DNA from: Oxalobacteraceae sp. CFBP 8761
Lineage (GTDB): Bacteria > Pseudomonadota > Gammaproteobacteria > Burkholderiales > Burkholderiaceae_D
Length of the DNA: 64,000 nucleotides
Direction of reading: 5' to 3'
Assembly: GCA_014841595.1 (NCBI GenBank)
Contig: JACYUE010000004.1
Coordinates: 55,612-119,611, forward strand
A program made the position numbers and the translations under genes. Below are positions 26,198 to 35,376 of this stretch, piece after piece; the stretch's first letter is position 1, and each line of letters opens with the position of its first letter. The notes under the pieces were generated by a model that saw nothing but the letters and a program-made list of their open reading frames with translations, was not told the DNA's origin and searched no databases.

Positions 26198-26622
26198 TCG
26201 ATCGGCGCACCCAGCGCCCAGCGCTTGTGCCACGCCACGTGGACCTGCTTGAAGCGGCGCCAGCCGAAGGCCGGATTGATGACGAACCACAGATAATCCT
26301 CGACGATCCAGAACAGCATGATCGATGCCATCACGGTCGCCTCGAGCTGCCACGACCACTGGCCCATGAAGAACAGCGGGAAGTGAAACACCAGTCCGAT
26401 GAACGAAAACATCCACAGGTGGTAGCCCGTCAGTGCGCGCCCGCCCCAGAAGATGTCGAGCAGCAGATGCTCCTCGATACGCCAGGTCGGCAGATTCGCC
26501 GCCCAGCCGGCCTCGCCTTCGATTTCCACTTCCACGCGCGCGAACAAATAGGCCAGGGCCAGCACGGCGCACACGGTTGCCACGAGCCTGGCGCCATCGG
26601 CCAATTCAAACATGAGCGACAT
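26146..26622 (-). CDS. Unknown four-helix membrane protein
   Basis: A 158-residue protein with four likely membrane helices: ARLVATVCAVLALAYLF, LWMFSFIGLVFHFPLFF, TVMASIMLFWIVEDYLWFV and YWLFGAISAVLFWYG. His and Trp residues near helix ends (VHVAWHKRW) stand out, but no family is recognised. ATG 26622 or 26613 both overlap the end of the glycosyltransferase gene (26606), so translation is coupled and the proteins may cooperate. No ribosome-binding site is obvious at either ATG. Confidence 0.7.
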   Translation of the reverse strand: MSLMFELADGARLVATVCAVLALAYLFARVEVEIEGEAGWAANLPTWRIEEHLLLDIFWGGRALTGYHLWMFSFIGLVFHFPLFFMGQWSWQLEATVMASIMLFWIVEDYLWFVINPAFGWRRFKQVHVAWHKRWALGAPIDYWLFGAISAVLFWYGA

Positions 26623-27787
26623 CACTTTTGCGGGCGGCTTGCACCAGAACGGTTTCGACGACGTGGCGCGCAGCCTGCGGACGGCCAAGGGCGCGAGCAC
26701 AGGCAGCCATCCCGGCCAGTTTTTCCGGGTGCGCCATCAGGTAGCGGATGCGGTAGTCGAGCGTGGCCAGGTCGACCGCCTTGAGCGCGGCGCCGTGCTC
26801 GAGCAGATAATTGGCGTTGTGTTCTTCCTGGCCAGGGATCGGCGCGTTGACGATCATCGGCACGCCCATCGCCAGGCATTCGGCCGTGGTCGCGCCGCCC
26901 GGCTTGGTGATCACTAGGTCGGCGCACGCCATCAGGCGCTCGACGCGGTCCGTGTAGCCCTGGGGCGCCAGCCGGCCCGGAAAGCGCACGGCCAGCCGCT
27001 GCAGCGCGGCCAGTTCGGCGGCGTTCTTGCCGGCCAGCGCGATCAGCTGAAAATTGCCTGGAATCGCCAGCAACTGCTGCGCCACGCGGTGCAAGCCGCC
27101 CAGGCCGGCACCCCCGCCCATCAGCAGAAAAGTCGGCAGCGCCGGATTCAGGCCCAGTGCTCTGGCGCAGTCGGCGCGATCGTGGGTGAGGGAAAACGCC
27201 GGCATCGTGGGAATACCGGCGACGTAGATGGCATGCGCGGCGACGCCCTGCTCGTGCATGCGAAACGCCACTTCGTCGTTGGCGGCAAAATAGCCGGTGA
27301 CGTGCGGCTGCAGCCACATGCGGTGCAGGTCGAAATCGGTCACTTGTACCCAGAGCGGGCACGTGAGTTTTCCGGCGGCGATCTGCTGCGACAGTACTTC
27401 GGCCGGCTGGAAATGGGTGCAGATGATCGCGTCGGGTTTCAGCGCCGCGATTTCATCGGTCAGCATGCGGCACGCATGCCGTTCGATCCGGCGCCGCAGT
27501 CGGCTGGTCAAGCCATCCGGGCTGGCCGCATCGGTCCAGCGGTAGATGTAGCGCCACAGGCCCGGCGCGCGGGTGATCAGGCGCAGATAAAACTCGGTGT
27601 AGACCTTGCGCAGCAGCGGCGTGGCAAACGCCATCGCATCCAGGTGGATAACAGTGGCGTCGGGATGGTCGGCTGCGGCGCAGGCGCGGATGGCCTCGGC
27701 GACCCGGGTGTGGCCGGCGCCAGCCGGGACGCTGAGCAGGACGATGGTCTTGCCGGCCATGCTGCGTTGGAGTTCGCCCTCTTTCAC
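26606..27787 (-). CDS. MGDG-synthase-like glycosyltransferase (GT28 type)
   Basis: A 393-residue GT-B enzyme. The N-terminal domain opens with LLSVPAGAGHTRVAEAI, the monogalactosyldiacylglycerol-synthase N-domain pattern. The C-terminal domain has LLMGGGAGLGG and KPGGATTAECLAMGVPMIVNAPIPGQEEHNANYLLEHGAAL, the nucleotide-sugar block of GT28/MurG-like enzymes. It probably glycosylates a lipid at the membrane face. GTG 27787 with an upstream GGAAAG, or ATG 27760, may be the start. It is 134 bases downstream of the GH15 gene, so it may share the trehalose operon, and is coupled to the membrane protein gene. Donor and acceptor sugars unknown. Confidence 0.8.
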   Translation of the reverse strand: MKEGELQRSMAGKTIVLLSVPAGAGHTRVAEAIRACAAADHPDATVIHLDAMAFATPLLRKVYTEFYLRLITRAPGLWRYIYRWTDAASPDGLTSRLRRRIERHACRMLTDEIAALKPDAIICTHFQPAEVLSQQIAAGKLTCPLWVQVTDFDLHRMWLQPHVTGYFAANDEVAFRMHEQGVAAHAIYVAGIPTMPAFSLTHDRADCARALGLNPALPTFLLMGGGAGLGGLHRVAQQLLAIPGNFQLIALAGKNAAELAALQRLAVRFPGRLAPQGYTDRVERLMACADLVITKPGGATTAECLAMGVPMIVNAPIPGQEEHNANYLLEHGAALKAVDLATLDYRIRYLMAHPEKLAGMAACARALGRPQAARHVVETVLVQAARKSDVAHV

Positions 27788-27920
27788 GAGGGGCGCTTTC
27801 CGGCCTGCGCCAACGCTGCCGTCCGGTCAGGCGAAGATTTCTGCTTCATGCACACTCCATCGCAACGTGATGCGACGAAGTGTGAAGGCCGATTATGACC
27901 CGGCCATGACGACTACGCAG

Positions 27921-29783
27921 TTACACGACGCTGTTCCACGGCTTGGAGAGGCGCATCGCGCAATTGATCAGGCCAACCATCGAATACGTCTGCGGGAAAT
28001 TACCCCACATTTCGCCCGTGTCCGGATGCGTGTCTTCCGACAGCAGGCCCAGGTGATTGCGCGCCGCCAGCATCGCCTCGAACACAGCGCGTGCTTCGTC
28101 CTCGCGCCCGATCCGCGCCAGCGCATCGATGCGCCAGAACGTGCAGATATTGAAGGCCGTTTCGGGCTTGCCAAAGTCGTCCGGCGCTTCATAGCGGCGC
28201 ATGTACGGGCCGTCGCACAGCGATTTTTCCAGCGCGTCGACCGTGGCGACAAAGCGCGGATCCATCGGATCGATGAAGTTGATCTCGGCCATCAGGAGCA
28301 CGCTGGCATCAAGGTCGCGCCCGCCCAGGCTTTCGGCAAACGCCTGGCGCTCTTCGCTCCACGCTTCGGTCAACAGGCGATTGCGGATGATTTCCGCGCG
28401 TTCGCCCCAGAACGTCGCGCGCTCGGGCAAGTCCAGTTCTTCGGCGATCTTGGCCAGGCGGTCACACGCTGCCCAGTTCATCAGCACCGACGAGGTGTGC
28501 ACGCGGGCGCGCGTGCGCAGCTCCCACATGCCGGCGTCCGGCTCGTCGTACAGACGGAATGCCTGTTCACCCACGGCCTCGAGTTGCACGAACTCGGCAT
28601 GCCCCGCACGGCGGAACAGGCGGTGATCGAAGAATGCCTGCGCCGCGCCGAGCACGATATTGCCGTACACGTCGTGCTGGAAGTGCTCCTGTGCCTGGTT
28701 GCCCACACGGACCGGCCCGTTGTTGCGGTAGCCGGGCAGGTGCTCGATGATCGACTCGGGCAGCTCTTCTTCCAGGCCAATGCCGTACAGCGGCTGGATA
28801 TGCCCGCCCTTGGCGCGCGCCACGACATTGCTCAGCCAGCGCAGATAGTCTTCCATCGTGCCGACTTCCGACAGGCTGTTCAGGGCCCGGATCACGAAGA
28901 ACGCATCGCGCAGCCAGCAATAGCGGTAATCCCAGTTGCGCTCGCTCCCCGGTGCTTCCGGGATGCTGGTCGTCATCGCGGCGATGATCGCGCCGGTGTC
29001 TTCGTACAGCGACAGCTTCAGCGTGATCGCGGCGCGGATGACCACGTCCTGCCATTCGAGCGGCAGCGCCAGGCGGCGCGACCAGGTGCGCCAGTACGAA
29101 ATCGTCTCGAGCTCGAAGCGGTGCGCGGTGTCCTTGATGCCGTCAGCCAGCGTTTCGTCCGGCCCCAGCATGAAGTTCAGCGGCCGGTCGAGCAGGAAGA
29201 ACGACTCGGACATCACATAATTAAGCGACGCGTCCGTGTTCAGGCGCAGCGTCTGGTCGGGACCGACGTAGCGGATGTGGTGGCTGCCCTGGGTGATCTC
29301 GGGCGCCTTGGCGCCGTACTCGAAGCGCGGCCGCATGATCACGCGCACGCGCACGCCGCTGCCCAACGGCCGCACGCGGCGCACCAGCATCAGCGGGCGG
29401 AACATGCGGTCACGGCTCAAAAATCGCGGCGCGAAGTCGGTGATCTCGATGCCGTTGCCGCCGCTGTCGAACAGGCGCGTGCGCAGCACCGCCGTGTTCG
29501 GTTCATACACCTGCTCGCTGCGGGCGAAGTCTTCCAGCTCGACGCTCCACAGACTGCCTTTCTCGCTCGGGTCGAGCAAGGCATTGAAGACCGGGTCGCC
29601 GTCAAAGCGCGGCAGGCAGCACCAGACCATCCGGCCCATGCGGTCGACCAGGGCGCTGAAAGCGCAATTGCCGATCACGCCGCAATCGAGCGAACCGGTA
29701 GGGTCAATGGTGCCCCGTGCTTCGAGGGCATTCGGTAATGCGGTGCCTGTGCTCATGGTCGACTCGTGGGAATCATCATTCAT
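27921..29783 (-). CDS. Glycoside hydrolase family 15 protein (glucoamylase or trehalase)
   Basis: A 620-residue cytoplasmic GH15 enzyme. The N-terminal beta domain (GVIGNCAFSALVDRMGRMVW) precedes an alpha/alpha toroid. WDYRYCWLRDAFF matches the substrate-binding helix. The late block LLSEDTHPDTGEMWGNFPQTYS carries the expected catalytic-base Glu and is well conserved. ATG 29783 with AAAGGA sets the start, and the gene overlaps the otsB stop by eight bases. Some GH15 proteins are trehalases, so with otsA and otsB in one operon a trehalose-cleaving role is likelier than starch breakdown, but it is inference. Confidence 0.85.
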   Translation of the reverse strand: MNDDSHESTMSTGTALPNALEARGTIDPTGSLDCGVIGNCAFSALVDRMGRMVWCCLPRFDGDPVFNALLDPSEKGSLWSVELEDFARSEQVYEPNTAVLRTRLFDSGGNGIEITDFAPRFLSRDRMFRPLMLVRRVRPLGSGVRVRVIMRPRFEYGAKAPEITQGSHHIRYVGPDQTLRLNTDASLNYVMSESFFLLDRPLNFMLGPDETLADGIKDTAHRFELETISYWRTWSRRLALPLEWQDVVIRAAITLKLSLYEDTGAIIAAMTTSIPEAPGSERNWDYRYCWLRDAFFVIRALNSLSEVGTMEDYLRWLSNVVARAKGGHIQPLYGIGLEEELPESIIEHLPGYRNNGPVRVGNQAQEHFQHDVYGNIVLGAAQAFFDHRLFRRAGHAEFVQLEAVGEQAFRLYDEPDAGMWELRTRARVHTSSVLMNWAACDRLAKIAEELDLPERATFWGERAEIIRNRLLTEAWSEERQAFAESLGGRDLDASVLLMAEINFIDPMDPRFVATVDALEKSLCDGPYMRRYEAPDDFGKPETAFNICTFWRIDALARIGREDEARAVFEAMLAARNHLGLLSEDTHPDTGEMWGNFPQTYSMVGLINCAMRLSKPWNSVV

Positions 29784-30555
29784 GGGGTATGTCCTTTCCA
29801 ATGGTTGGCGCGGCGGCCGCTTGCGACAGTACGATGCGCAATTGTTCCGCCGACGCGATACGGCACTGGGCCACGGTGGGGCCCGGGCCGACCTTCAGGC
29901 CGATCCCGCCAATACTTTGTACTTGTGCAAAACCTGCTTCGTCGGTCGTGTCGTCGCCGATGAACAGGGGCCGGTAACCGGCGAACGGCGCGTCGGCCAG
30001 GAAGTCGCGGATCGCCGTGCCCTTGCTGACGGCGTTCGACTTGACCTCGACGATCATCTTGCCTTCCATCAGCAACAGGCCCGGGCTGGCGTCCACCGCC
30101 ACGCGCATCGCGTCGGTGCACAGCGCCTGCAGCTCGGGCGCCTGGCGGAAATGCAGCGCCAGCGCGCCGTGTTTTTCTTCGACCCACAGGTCGGGATGAC
30201 GCGCCGCCAGCCCCTGCGCGGCCTGGCGCACCAGGTCGAAGTCGGGTGGCGTCAGGCGGCGCACGACGCCATCCACGCCGCGTCGCTCCATGCCATGCAC
30301 GCCGGCTGCAGGGAACGTCAGCGGCGCCAGCAATTTGTCGAGCTCGTTGATGGGCCGGCCCGACACGAGGGCCAACCGCCCGTTCAGGCGCGTCTGCAGC
30401 AGCGGCAGCGCGGCGTGCAGCATGTCGGTGACGATCACCTGGTCGGGCAACGGCGCGATGTCCACCAGCGTGCCGTCGAAGTCGAGAAACAGCGCGCAAT
30501 CGGGCGCAGCCAGCAGGTCGAGTGCGGCCTGCAGGTTGTCATTGTCAGTGATCAT
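29776..30555 (-). CDS. otsB: Trehalose-6-phosphate phosphatase
   Basis: A 259-residue HAD-superfamily enzyme. Motif I is LFLDFDGTLVDIAP (Asp25 nucleophile, Asp27). SGRPINEL and FIGDDTTDEAGF are the further HAD/OtsB motifs. It removes phosphate from trehalose-6-phosphate to release trehalose. The ATG overlaps the otsA stop (ATGA) and the GH15 start overlaps its own end, so all three are translated as a unit. Length matches the family. Confidence 0.93.
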   Translation of the reverse strand: MITDNDNLQAALDLLAAPDCALFLDFDGTLVDIAPLPDQVIVTDMLHAALPLLQTRLNGRLALVSGRPINELDKLLAPLTFPAAGVHGMERRGVDGVVRRLTPPDFDLVRQAAQGLAARHPDLWVEEKHGALALHFRQAPELQALCTDAMRVAVDASPGLLLMEGKMIVEVKSNAVSKGTAIRDFLADAPFAGYRPLFIGDDTTDEAGFAQVQSIGGIGLKVGPGPTVAQCRIASAEQLRIVLSQAAAAPTIGKDIPHE

Positions 30556-32840
30556 GCTTCCCCCCTGCGCACGCGATCCTGGCTGAGCGAGACGATGCGC
30601 GACTTGACGCGCTCGCGCTGGCGCAGGCGCGCTGCATCCTGCAGCATGCGCCCGGCCCAGCGATACACGTTGAAGTCGCGCACCCGGCGGCGCATGCTGC
30701 GCATCCGTTCGCGCTGCTCGTCGCGCGGCATGCGCAGCGCCTGATACAGCGCTTCGGCGCCTTCTTCGATGTGGTAGGGATTGACGATCAGCGCTTCATG
30801 CAGCTCGCGCGCCGCGCCGGTGAACTGGCTCAGGATCAGCGCGCCGCCTTCGTCGTCGCGGGCAGCGATGAATTCCTTGGCCACCAGGTTCATGCCGTCG
30901 TGCAGACTGGTCACGCTGCAGACGTCCGACGCGCGGAAGTACGTGCGCAACTGGCGCTGTTCGTGATGCTCGGTTTTCAGCACGATCGGCAGGTAGGTAC
31001 CGCTGGCGTAGCGGTCATTGATCCGCTGCGCCAGGCCGCGCACGCGCGTTTCCAGGTTCTGGTATTCGTCCAGCGACGAGCGGGTGGGCGCGGCGATCTG
31101 CACGAACGTGAATTTGCCGATCATTTCCGGATACAGTTCGAACATGCGCTCGACTGCTTCGAAGCGTTCCACGATGCCCTTGGTGTAGTCGAGCCGGTCG
31201 ACGCCGATGCCCAGCAACTGATCCGCCGGCAGCGACAGCGCCTGGCGGATCTCGGCGCGGCAGGCGGCGATATCGGGTTCGCCCGGGATCTCGTCGGGCC
31301 AGGCGATGGAGATCGGATACGGTTTTACTTGCGTCAGCTGGTTGCCGTAGCTGACGGTCGAGGCTTCGTCCTCGATGCGGGTTTCCAGGTAGCGGTCGAC
31401 CGTGTCGAGGAAATTCTTGCGGTGGAACGGCGTGTGGAAGCCCAGGATCGTGCTGCCCAGCATGCCGTCGAGGATTTCTTCGCGCCATGGGCAAATGCCG
31501 AACGATTCCGGATTTGGCCATGGGATGTGCCAGAACGTGATGATGGTTGCCTTTGGCAGCACCGCGCGCACCATGCGCGGCAGCAGCGCGAAGTGATAAT
31601 CCTGTACCAGCACGACCGGGTTGTCGGAGCGCGCTTCGGCGATCACGGCGTCGGCAAAGCGCTGGTTCACGCGCACGTACTCGGCCCAGTCGGTCGAGCG
31701 GAACACGGGGCGCACGTGGGCGATATGGCACAGCGGCCACAGGCCTTCGTTGGCAAAGCCATAGTAATAGCCCTGCTCTTCTTCTTTCGACAGCCAGACG
31801 CGGCGCAGCGTATAGCTCGGGTTATCGGGCGGGACCGGCACGTGGTCGTTGGCGTCGACCGTCTCGCGGTCGGCCGAACCGGCGCCGTGCGCGATCCAGG
31901 TACCGGAGCAGGCACGCATCACGGCCTCTACCGCCGTGACCAGGCCACTGGCCGGACGCTGCACTTTCACGCCGTCGGGTGTGGCCACGTGGATGTAGGG
32001 TTCGCGGTTCGACACCACGAGGATCTGGTCGCCGGCCAGGTCCTGATTCAGCAGCAGCTTCAGCGTTTCCGGGCTCCAGGTCGTTGACTCGACCGGACTG
32101 GCGGCCAGCTCGCGCTGGTAATCGTTGAGCATGGCGCGAAACTCGCTGGCCAGCGGCGCCATGTCGCCTTCGACCGGCGCCGCCTGGGCCGCACCGCGGC
32201 GTGGCGAGCGCGGCAGCAGTTCGCCGCGCAGCATTTCGCGCATGCCGGCCACCCAGCCATGCCAGCTCAGGTGGGCGATGATCACGGTGATCATCGAAAT
32301 CGCGCCAGCCATCAGCACGAACAGGCCAAGGATGTATTTCTTGGTGTCGGCGCTGCGGCGCTCGATGAAGCTCATGTCCTGTACCAGCACCAGGCGGCCG
32401 GCTGACACGCCATCCTGCATCAGTTCGCGCGTGGAGACGTGGACCGGACCCTCTGCCAGGCGCACGACCGGGTTGGACGTCGCGCCATCCTCCTCGCTGC
32501 TGATCTGCCCCTCACGGCAACCGAGCGTGGCCGGATAGGTCGAGGTCTTGTACAGCAGCATCCCGTCGGTCGAGCACAGGGCCAGCGCATACAGGCGCTC
32601 GTCCTGGATCGCGCGCTCGAATGCGTCGTTAATGCGTTCACCGGTACCGTCTTCGAGATACGTCAGCAACGGTTGTTGCAGCGTGCTCGATACCAGGCGC
32701 GAGCGTGTGTCCAGGTCACGCACGAACCAGCGCTGGGTGAGGTTTTCCATCCATGGAATGGCGAAATACCCGAATAGCGCCAGCACAAGGGCAAGCGGAA
32801 CGATGAACCGCAGGGACAATTGAATGGATCTGAAGCGCAT
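30552..32840 (-). CDS. otsA: Membrane-anchored trehalose-6-phosphate synthase (sensor-like N-terminus fused to GT20)
   Basis: A 762-residue protein. TM1 covers about residues 10-29 and TM2 168-190, with a 135-residue loop outside between them, the layout of a sensor module. After a linker, the GT20 domain covers about 272-740. It has [44 protein letters not shown] and [10 protein letters not shown], the UDP-glucose and glucose-6-phosphate residues of OtsA. Typical OtsA is about 470 residues and soluble. The block [20 protein letters not shown] differs from E. coli OtsA, so acceptor specificity is less certain, but an adjoining otsB supports trehalose. First gene of the operon. The external loop could couple synthesis to osmotic or envelope state. 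Confidence 0.9.
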   Translation of the reverse strand: MRFRSIQLSLRFIVPLALVLALFGYFAIPWMENLTQRWFVRDLDTRSRLVSSTLQQPLLTYLEDGTGERINDAFERAIQDERLYALALCSTDGMLLYKTSTYPATLGCREGQISSEEDGATSNPVVRLAEGPVHVSTRELMQDGVSAGRLVLVQDMSFIERRSADTKKYILGLFVLMAGAISMITVIIAHLSWHGWVAGMREMLRGELLPRSPRRGAAQAAPVEGDMAPLASEFRAMLNDYQRELAASPVESTTWSPETLKLLLNQDLAGDQILVVSNREPYIHVATPDGVKVQRPASGLVTAVEAVMRACSGTWIAHGAGSADRETVDANDHVPVPPDNPSYTLRRVWLSKEEEQGYYYGFANEGLWPLCHIAHVRPVFRSTDWAEYVRVNQRFADAVIAEARSDNPVVLVQDYHFALLPRMVRAVLPKATIITFWHIPWPNPESFGICPWREEILDGMLGSTILGFHTPFHRKNFLDTVDRYLETRIEDEASTVSYGNQLTQVKPYPISIAWPDEIPGEPDIAACRAEIRQALSLPADQLLGIGVDRLDYTKGIVERFEAVERMFELYPEMIGKFTFVQIAAPTRSSLDEYQNLETRVRGLAQRINDRYASGTYLPIVLKTEHHEQRQLRTYFRASDVCSVTSLHDGMNLVAKEFIAARDDEGGALILSQFTGAARELHEALIVNPYHIEEGAEALYQALRMPRDEQRERMRSMRRRVRDFNVYRWAGRMLQDAARLRQRERVKSRIVSLSQDRVRRGEA

Positions 32841-32969
32841 GAAGCTCTTTCAATGGGACGAAGACGCCGACCGATTGATTATAGCTATCTAAAAATTATC
32901 TTGTCGCTATGGCATGCAACGGTGTCGAACGGGGCGGGATTGGCTGGCAAATCCCGCGGCCATCATGTA

Positions 32970-33389
32970 TCACGTTGGTATGACGATCTGGTCGGCGATC
33001 GCAGCGAGCGTGATGCCGCGCATACGCTCGAGCATGAACGCTTCTGTTGCCCCGAACAGCGCACCTAGTTCGCCGACCACGGCATGTTCGACCGGGCACA
33101 CCGGGTGATCGACGGCGGCAGCGATGGCGATTGCCCGCGGCGAGCCAAGTGCCTCATGAACATCGAGGATCGTGATGCTGCCGATGTCCCGCTGTAGCGA
33201 CCAGCCGCCACCGGCACCGCCATCCGAACTCACCAGGCCGGCCTGTTTGAGCGAACCCATGGTGCGTCGCACGACGACGGGATTGGTATTGAGCATCAGC
33301 GCGATCGTGTCGGACGTCGTCCTGCCACCGCGTTTGCTCATGTGAATCAGCACATGCAGCATGCGTGACAGTCTGGCGTCGTATCTCAT
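32970..33389 (-). CDS. Rrf2 family transcriptional regulator
   Basis: A 139-residue winged-helix Rrf2 protein. RYDARLSRMLHVLIHM and LNTNPVVVRRTMGSLKQAGLV are the helix-turn-helix part. Only one Cys remains (HPVCPVEHA), so the three-Cys iron-sulfur site of IscR/NsrR is missing; it resembles the cluster-free YwnA/CymR-type branch. GGAG five bases before ATG 33389 supports the start. It is divergent from the epoxide-hydrolase-like gene, and two palindromes lie between them, so it probably represses that gene and itself. Confidence 0.85.
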   Translation of the reverse strand: MRYDARLSRMLHVLIHMSKRGGRTTSDTIALMLNTNPVVVRRTMGSLKQAGLVSSDGGAGGGWSLQRDIGSITILDVHEALGSPRAIAIAAAVDHPVCPVEHAVVGELGALFGATEAFMLERMRGITLAAIADQIVIPT

Positions 33390-33415
33390 TATTACTCCAC
33401 ATAACAATTTCAAAA

Positions 33416-33438
33416 ATCCGTAACACATGATGTTACGC
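33416..33438. promoter_or_regulatory. Candidate Rrf2 operator 1
   Basis: GTAACA-CATGA-TGTTAC (33420-33436) is a perfect 6+6 inverted repeat with a 5-base centre, inside a 23-base unit ending TGTTACGC. The second copy lies 39 bases away. Confidence 0.65.
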
Positions 33439-33454
33439 CACTTGACCCCACCCA

Positions 33455-33477
33455 ATCCGAAACATATGATGTTACGC
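33455..33477. promoter_or_regulatory. Candidate Rrf2 operator 2
   Basis: A 23-base near-identical copy of operator 1, two mismatches (GAAACA-TATGA-TGTTAC, 33459-33475). It ends 24 bases before the epoxide-hydrolase-like ATG, so a bound protein would block its promoter. Confidence 0.65.
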
Positions 33478-33501
33478 ATCGACTGAACAATGGAGGGCAG
33501 C

Positions 33502-34500
33502 ATGCGACGCAACTCGGCTAAGGTCAATGGCATCACCGTGTCTTATCTGGAGGCGGGCAAGGGGCCAACCCTGCTGCTCTGCCACGGTTTTCCGGAAACG
33601 GGCGACGCATGGCGCGCGCAGATCCCGGTACTCGCCGCGGCTGGGTACCGTGTGCTGGCGCCGGATCTGCGTGGGTTTGGCGCGTCATCGGCGCCACTGG
33701 CAATCGATGTTTATACGGTGTTTCATGCGGTGGGCGACCTGATCGGCCTGCTCGATACATTGTCGATCGAACGCGCCATCGTCGTCGGTGCGGACTGGGG
33801 CGCGACGATCGCGTGGCAACTGGCCCTGATGCGGCCGGACCGCATCGCAGGTATCGTGGCCCTGGGCGTGCCGATGATGGCGCGCTCGCCCATCCCACCC
33901 ACCGGTCTGTTTCCCCGCACGGATGACGCACTCTTCTACACGCTGTATTTCCAGGAACCCGGGATTGCAGAGCAGGAACTCGAGCGCGACATCCCGGCCA
34001 CCCTGCGCAAGATCTATTACGGCGCGTCGGGCGACGCCGGCCCGCGCTGTGCAGGCGACGGCACACCCAATCCGTTCGGCATGGTCGCGCCCGCGCGCGG
34101 CATGCTCCCCGACCTGCCCGACCCCGCCCAGGTGCCCGACTGGCTGGCATCCGGCCTGGATACTGCGGTTGCAGCCTTCGGGCAGGCCGGATTCCGTGGC
34201 GCCCTGAACTATTACCGCAACCTGGACCGCAACTGGCAGTTGCAAGGCAGCCTCGATGGCATGCAGGTCAGCGTCCCTGCCCTGTTTGCCGTCGGATCGC
34301 GCGATCCGGGCATGGCGATACCGGGCATGGACCGCATCATTGCCGATATGCCCAGGCTGGTGCCGCAATTGCACGACACCGTGACCGTCGACGGCGCGGG
34401 TCACTGGCTGCACCGGGAGCGGCCCGGCATCGTGAACGAGGTGATCCTGTCATTCGCTGACACGCTCCGGGCCGATACGGCGACCTGGACGCCGGCTTAA
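33502..34500 (+). CDS. Epoxide-hydrolase-like alpha/beta hydrolase
   Basis: A 332-residue alpha/beta hydrolase. The oxyanion block is CHGFPETGDAW and the nucleophile elbow VGADWGATIAW places Asp98 where lipases have Ser, the mark of epoxide hydrolases and haloacetate dehalogenases. The general-base His is in DGAGHWLHRERP. GGAGG five bases before ATG 33502 supports this start over the in-frame ATG at 33490. It is transcribed away from the Rrf2 regulator with two palindromes in between, so its expression is probably induced by a signal sensed there. The end overlaps the convergent lipoprotein gene by four bases. Confidence 0.87.
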   Translation: MRRNSAKVNGITVSYLEAGKGPTLLLCHGFPETGDAWRAQIPVLAAAGYRVLAPDLRGFGASSAPLAIDVYTVFHAVGDLIGLLDTLSIERAIVVGADWGATIAWQLALMRPDRIAGIVALGVPMMARSPIPPTGLFPRTDDALFYTLYFQEPGIAEQELERDIPATLRKIYYGASGDAGPRCAGDGTPNPFGMVAPARGMLPDLPDPAQVPDWLASGLDTAVAAFGQAGFRGALNYYRNLDRNWQLQGSLDGMQVSVPALFAVGSRDPGMAIPGMDRIIADMPRLVPQLHDTVTVDGAGHWLHRERPGIVNEVILSFADTLRADTATWTPA

Positions 34501-35033
34501 TCCGGCACGCGCCTCATGACGAACTCGGCGCGTGGCCTGGCGTGTCGCTCCAGGCGGTAAGTGAGCACGGCGCCGTCCTCACTGACAGTCACAGTCCACA
34601 AATTGGTGTCGGCGCCGGGAACCAGCCGGGCAGTATAAGCGTCTGCCAGGAATGCCTGCGAGCGCGCAGTGCCGCCGGGCTGCGCCATGCCGCCGTACAT
34701 CGTTACCCTGTCTGGCGTGCCGTCAGCGTGACGATGGTCATGGCGCAATTCCAGCCCTGCTGCCGGGCGCGTGAAAATCCACGTGCGCGAGCGATCTTCG
34801 CCAACTTTGACCGGCATGCGCACATCGGCCGGGTTGCAGATGACTTCAGTCGAGATGGTCTTGTTGGCGAACTCGTTGTTCGGATCGACCGCATAGGTCT
34901 GGCCGCCCTCGAAGCGCTGCCCGCACATGGTTCTGAGTGTGGCCATGAAGCTGTCGCCGTCAGAGGGCGCCGGAACAGCAGCACAACCAGCCAGCAGGCA
35001 GGTGAGCGCCAGTGAAGGAAAAAGAAGATGCAT
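34497..35033 (-). CDS. Unknown lipoprotein
   Basis: A 178-residue predicted lipoprotein: hydrophobic signal then lipobox LLAGC with Cys17. The mature part has two further Cys (TMCGQRF and VICNP) that may form a disulfide in the periplasm. No family recognised; length and composition look like a small periplasmic lipoprotein. Start ATG 35033. It converges on the epoxide-hydrolase-like gene. Confidence 0.75.
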   Translation of the reverse strand: MHLLFPSLALTCLLAGCAAVPAPSDGDSFMATLRTMCGQRFEGGQTYAVDPNNEFANKTISTEVICNPADVRMPVKVGEDRSRTWIFTRPAAGLELRHDHRHADGTPDRVTMYGGMAQPGGTARSQAFLADAYTARLVPGADTNLWTVTVSEDGAVLTYRLERHARPRAEFVMRRVPD

Positions 35034-35376
35034 CGTGGTCCCGCTCCAGAAAAATCACTGTAAACACAGCATGCTGCGGCACTGCCAAATCGTCAATAAA
35101 ACCTACTCAATGGCAACAAAATAGCGTCATGCCGCAAATTGAAAAATAAAGTGTCGTTATTTATGTGACAAGCGTATGAAATTTGTCGGAAAATCTTACA
35201 ATTAATTACTGAATTTTCATTTCGAAAAATATTCCTTATAGAAATCAACGCCTTGTTTTGCTGGCACGTAATATGCATTGACTCCCATGGTCGTCGAATA
35301 ATCGTTACGACATCCGATACAGGGGCTGTGACACGAATGCGGCCCCGTTCATCGTACACACTTGGAGCGCAATAGA
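35034..35376. other. AT-rich intergenic region upstream of the PEP-CTERM operon
   Basis: A 343-base gap, much more AT-rich than the genes around it. It holds a sigma-54-type promoter at 35262-35278 on the plus strand and presumably the promoter of the lipoprotein gene on the other strand. No RNA gene or repeat is seen. Confidence 0.55.
35262..35278 (+). promoter_or_regulatory. Sigma-54 (RpoN) -24/-12 promoter
   Basis: TGGCACGTAATATGCAT matches TGGCAC-N5-(T/A)TGC(A/T), with GG and GC exactly ten bases apart. It lies 98 bases before the PEP-CTERM start codon. RpoN control with PrsK/PrsR is known for PEP-CTERM genes in related floc-forming bacteria. Confidence 0.75.
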
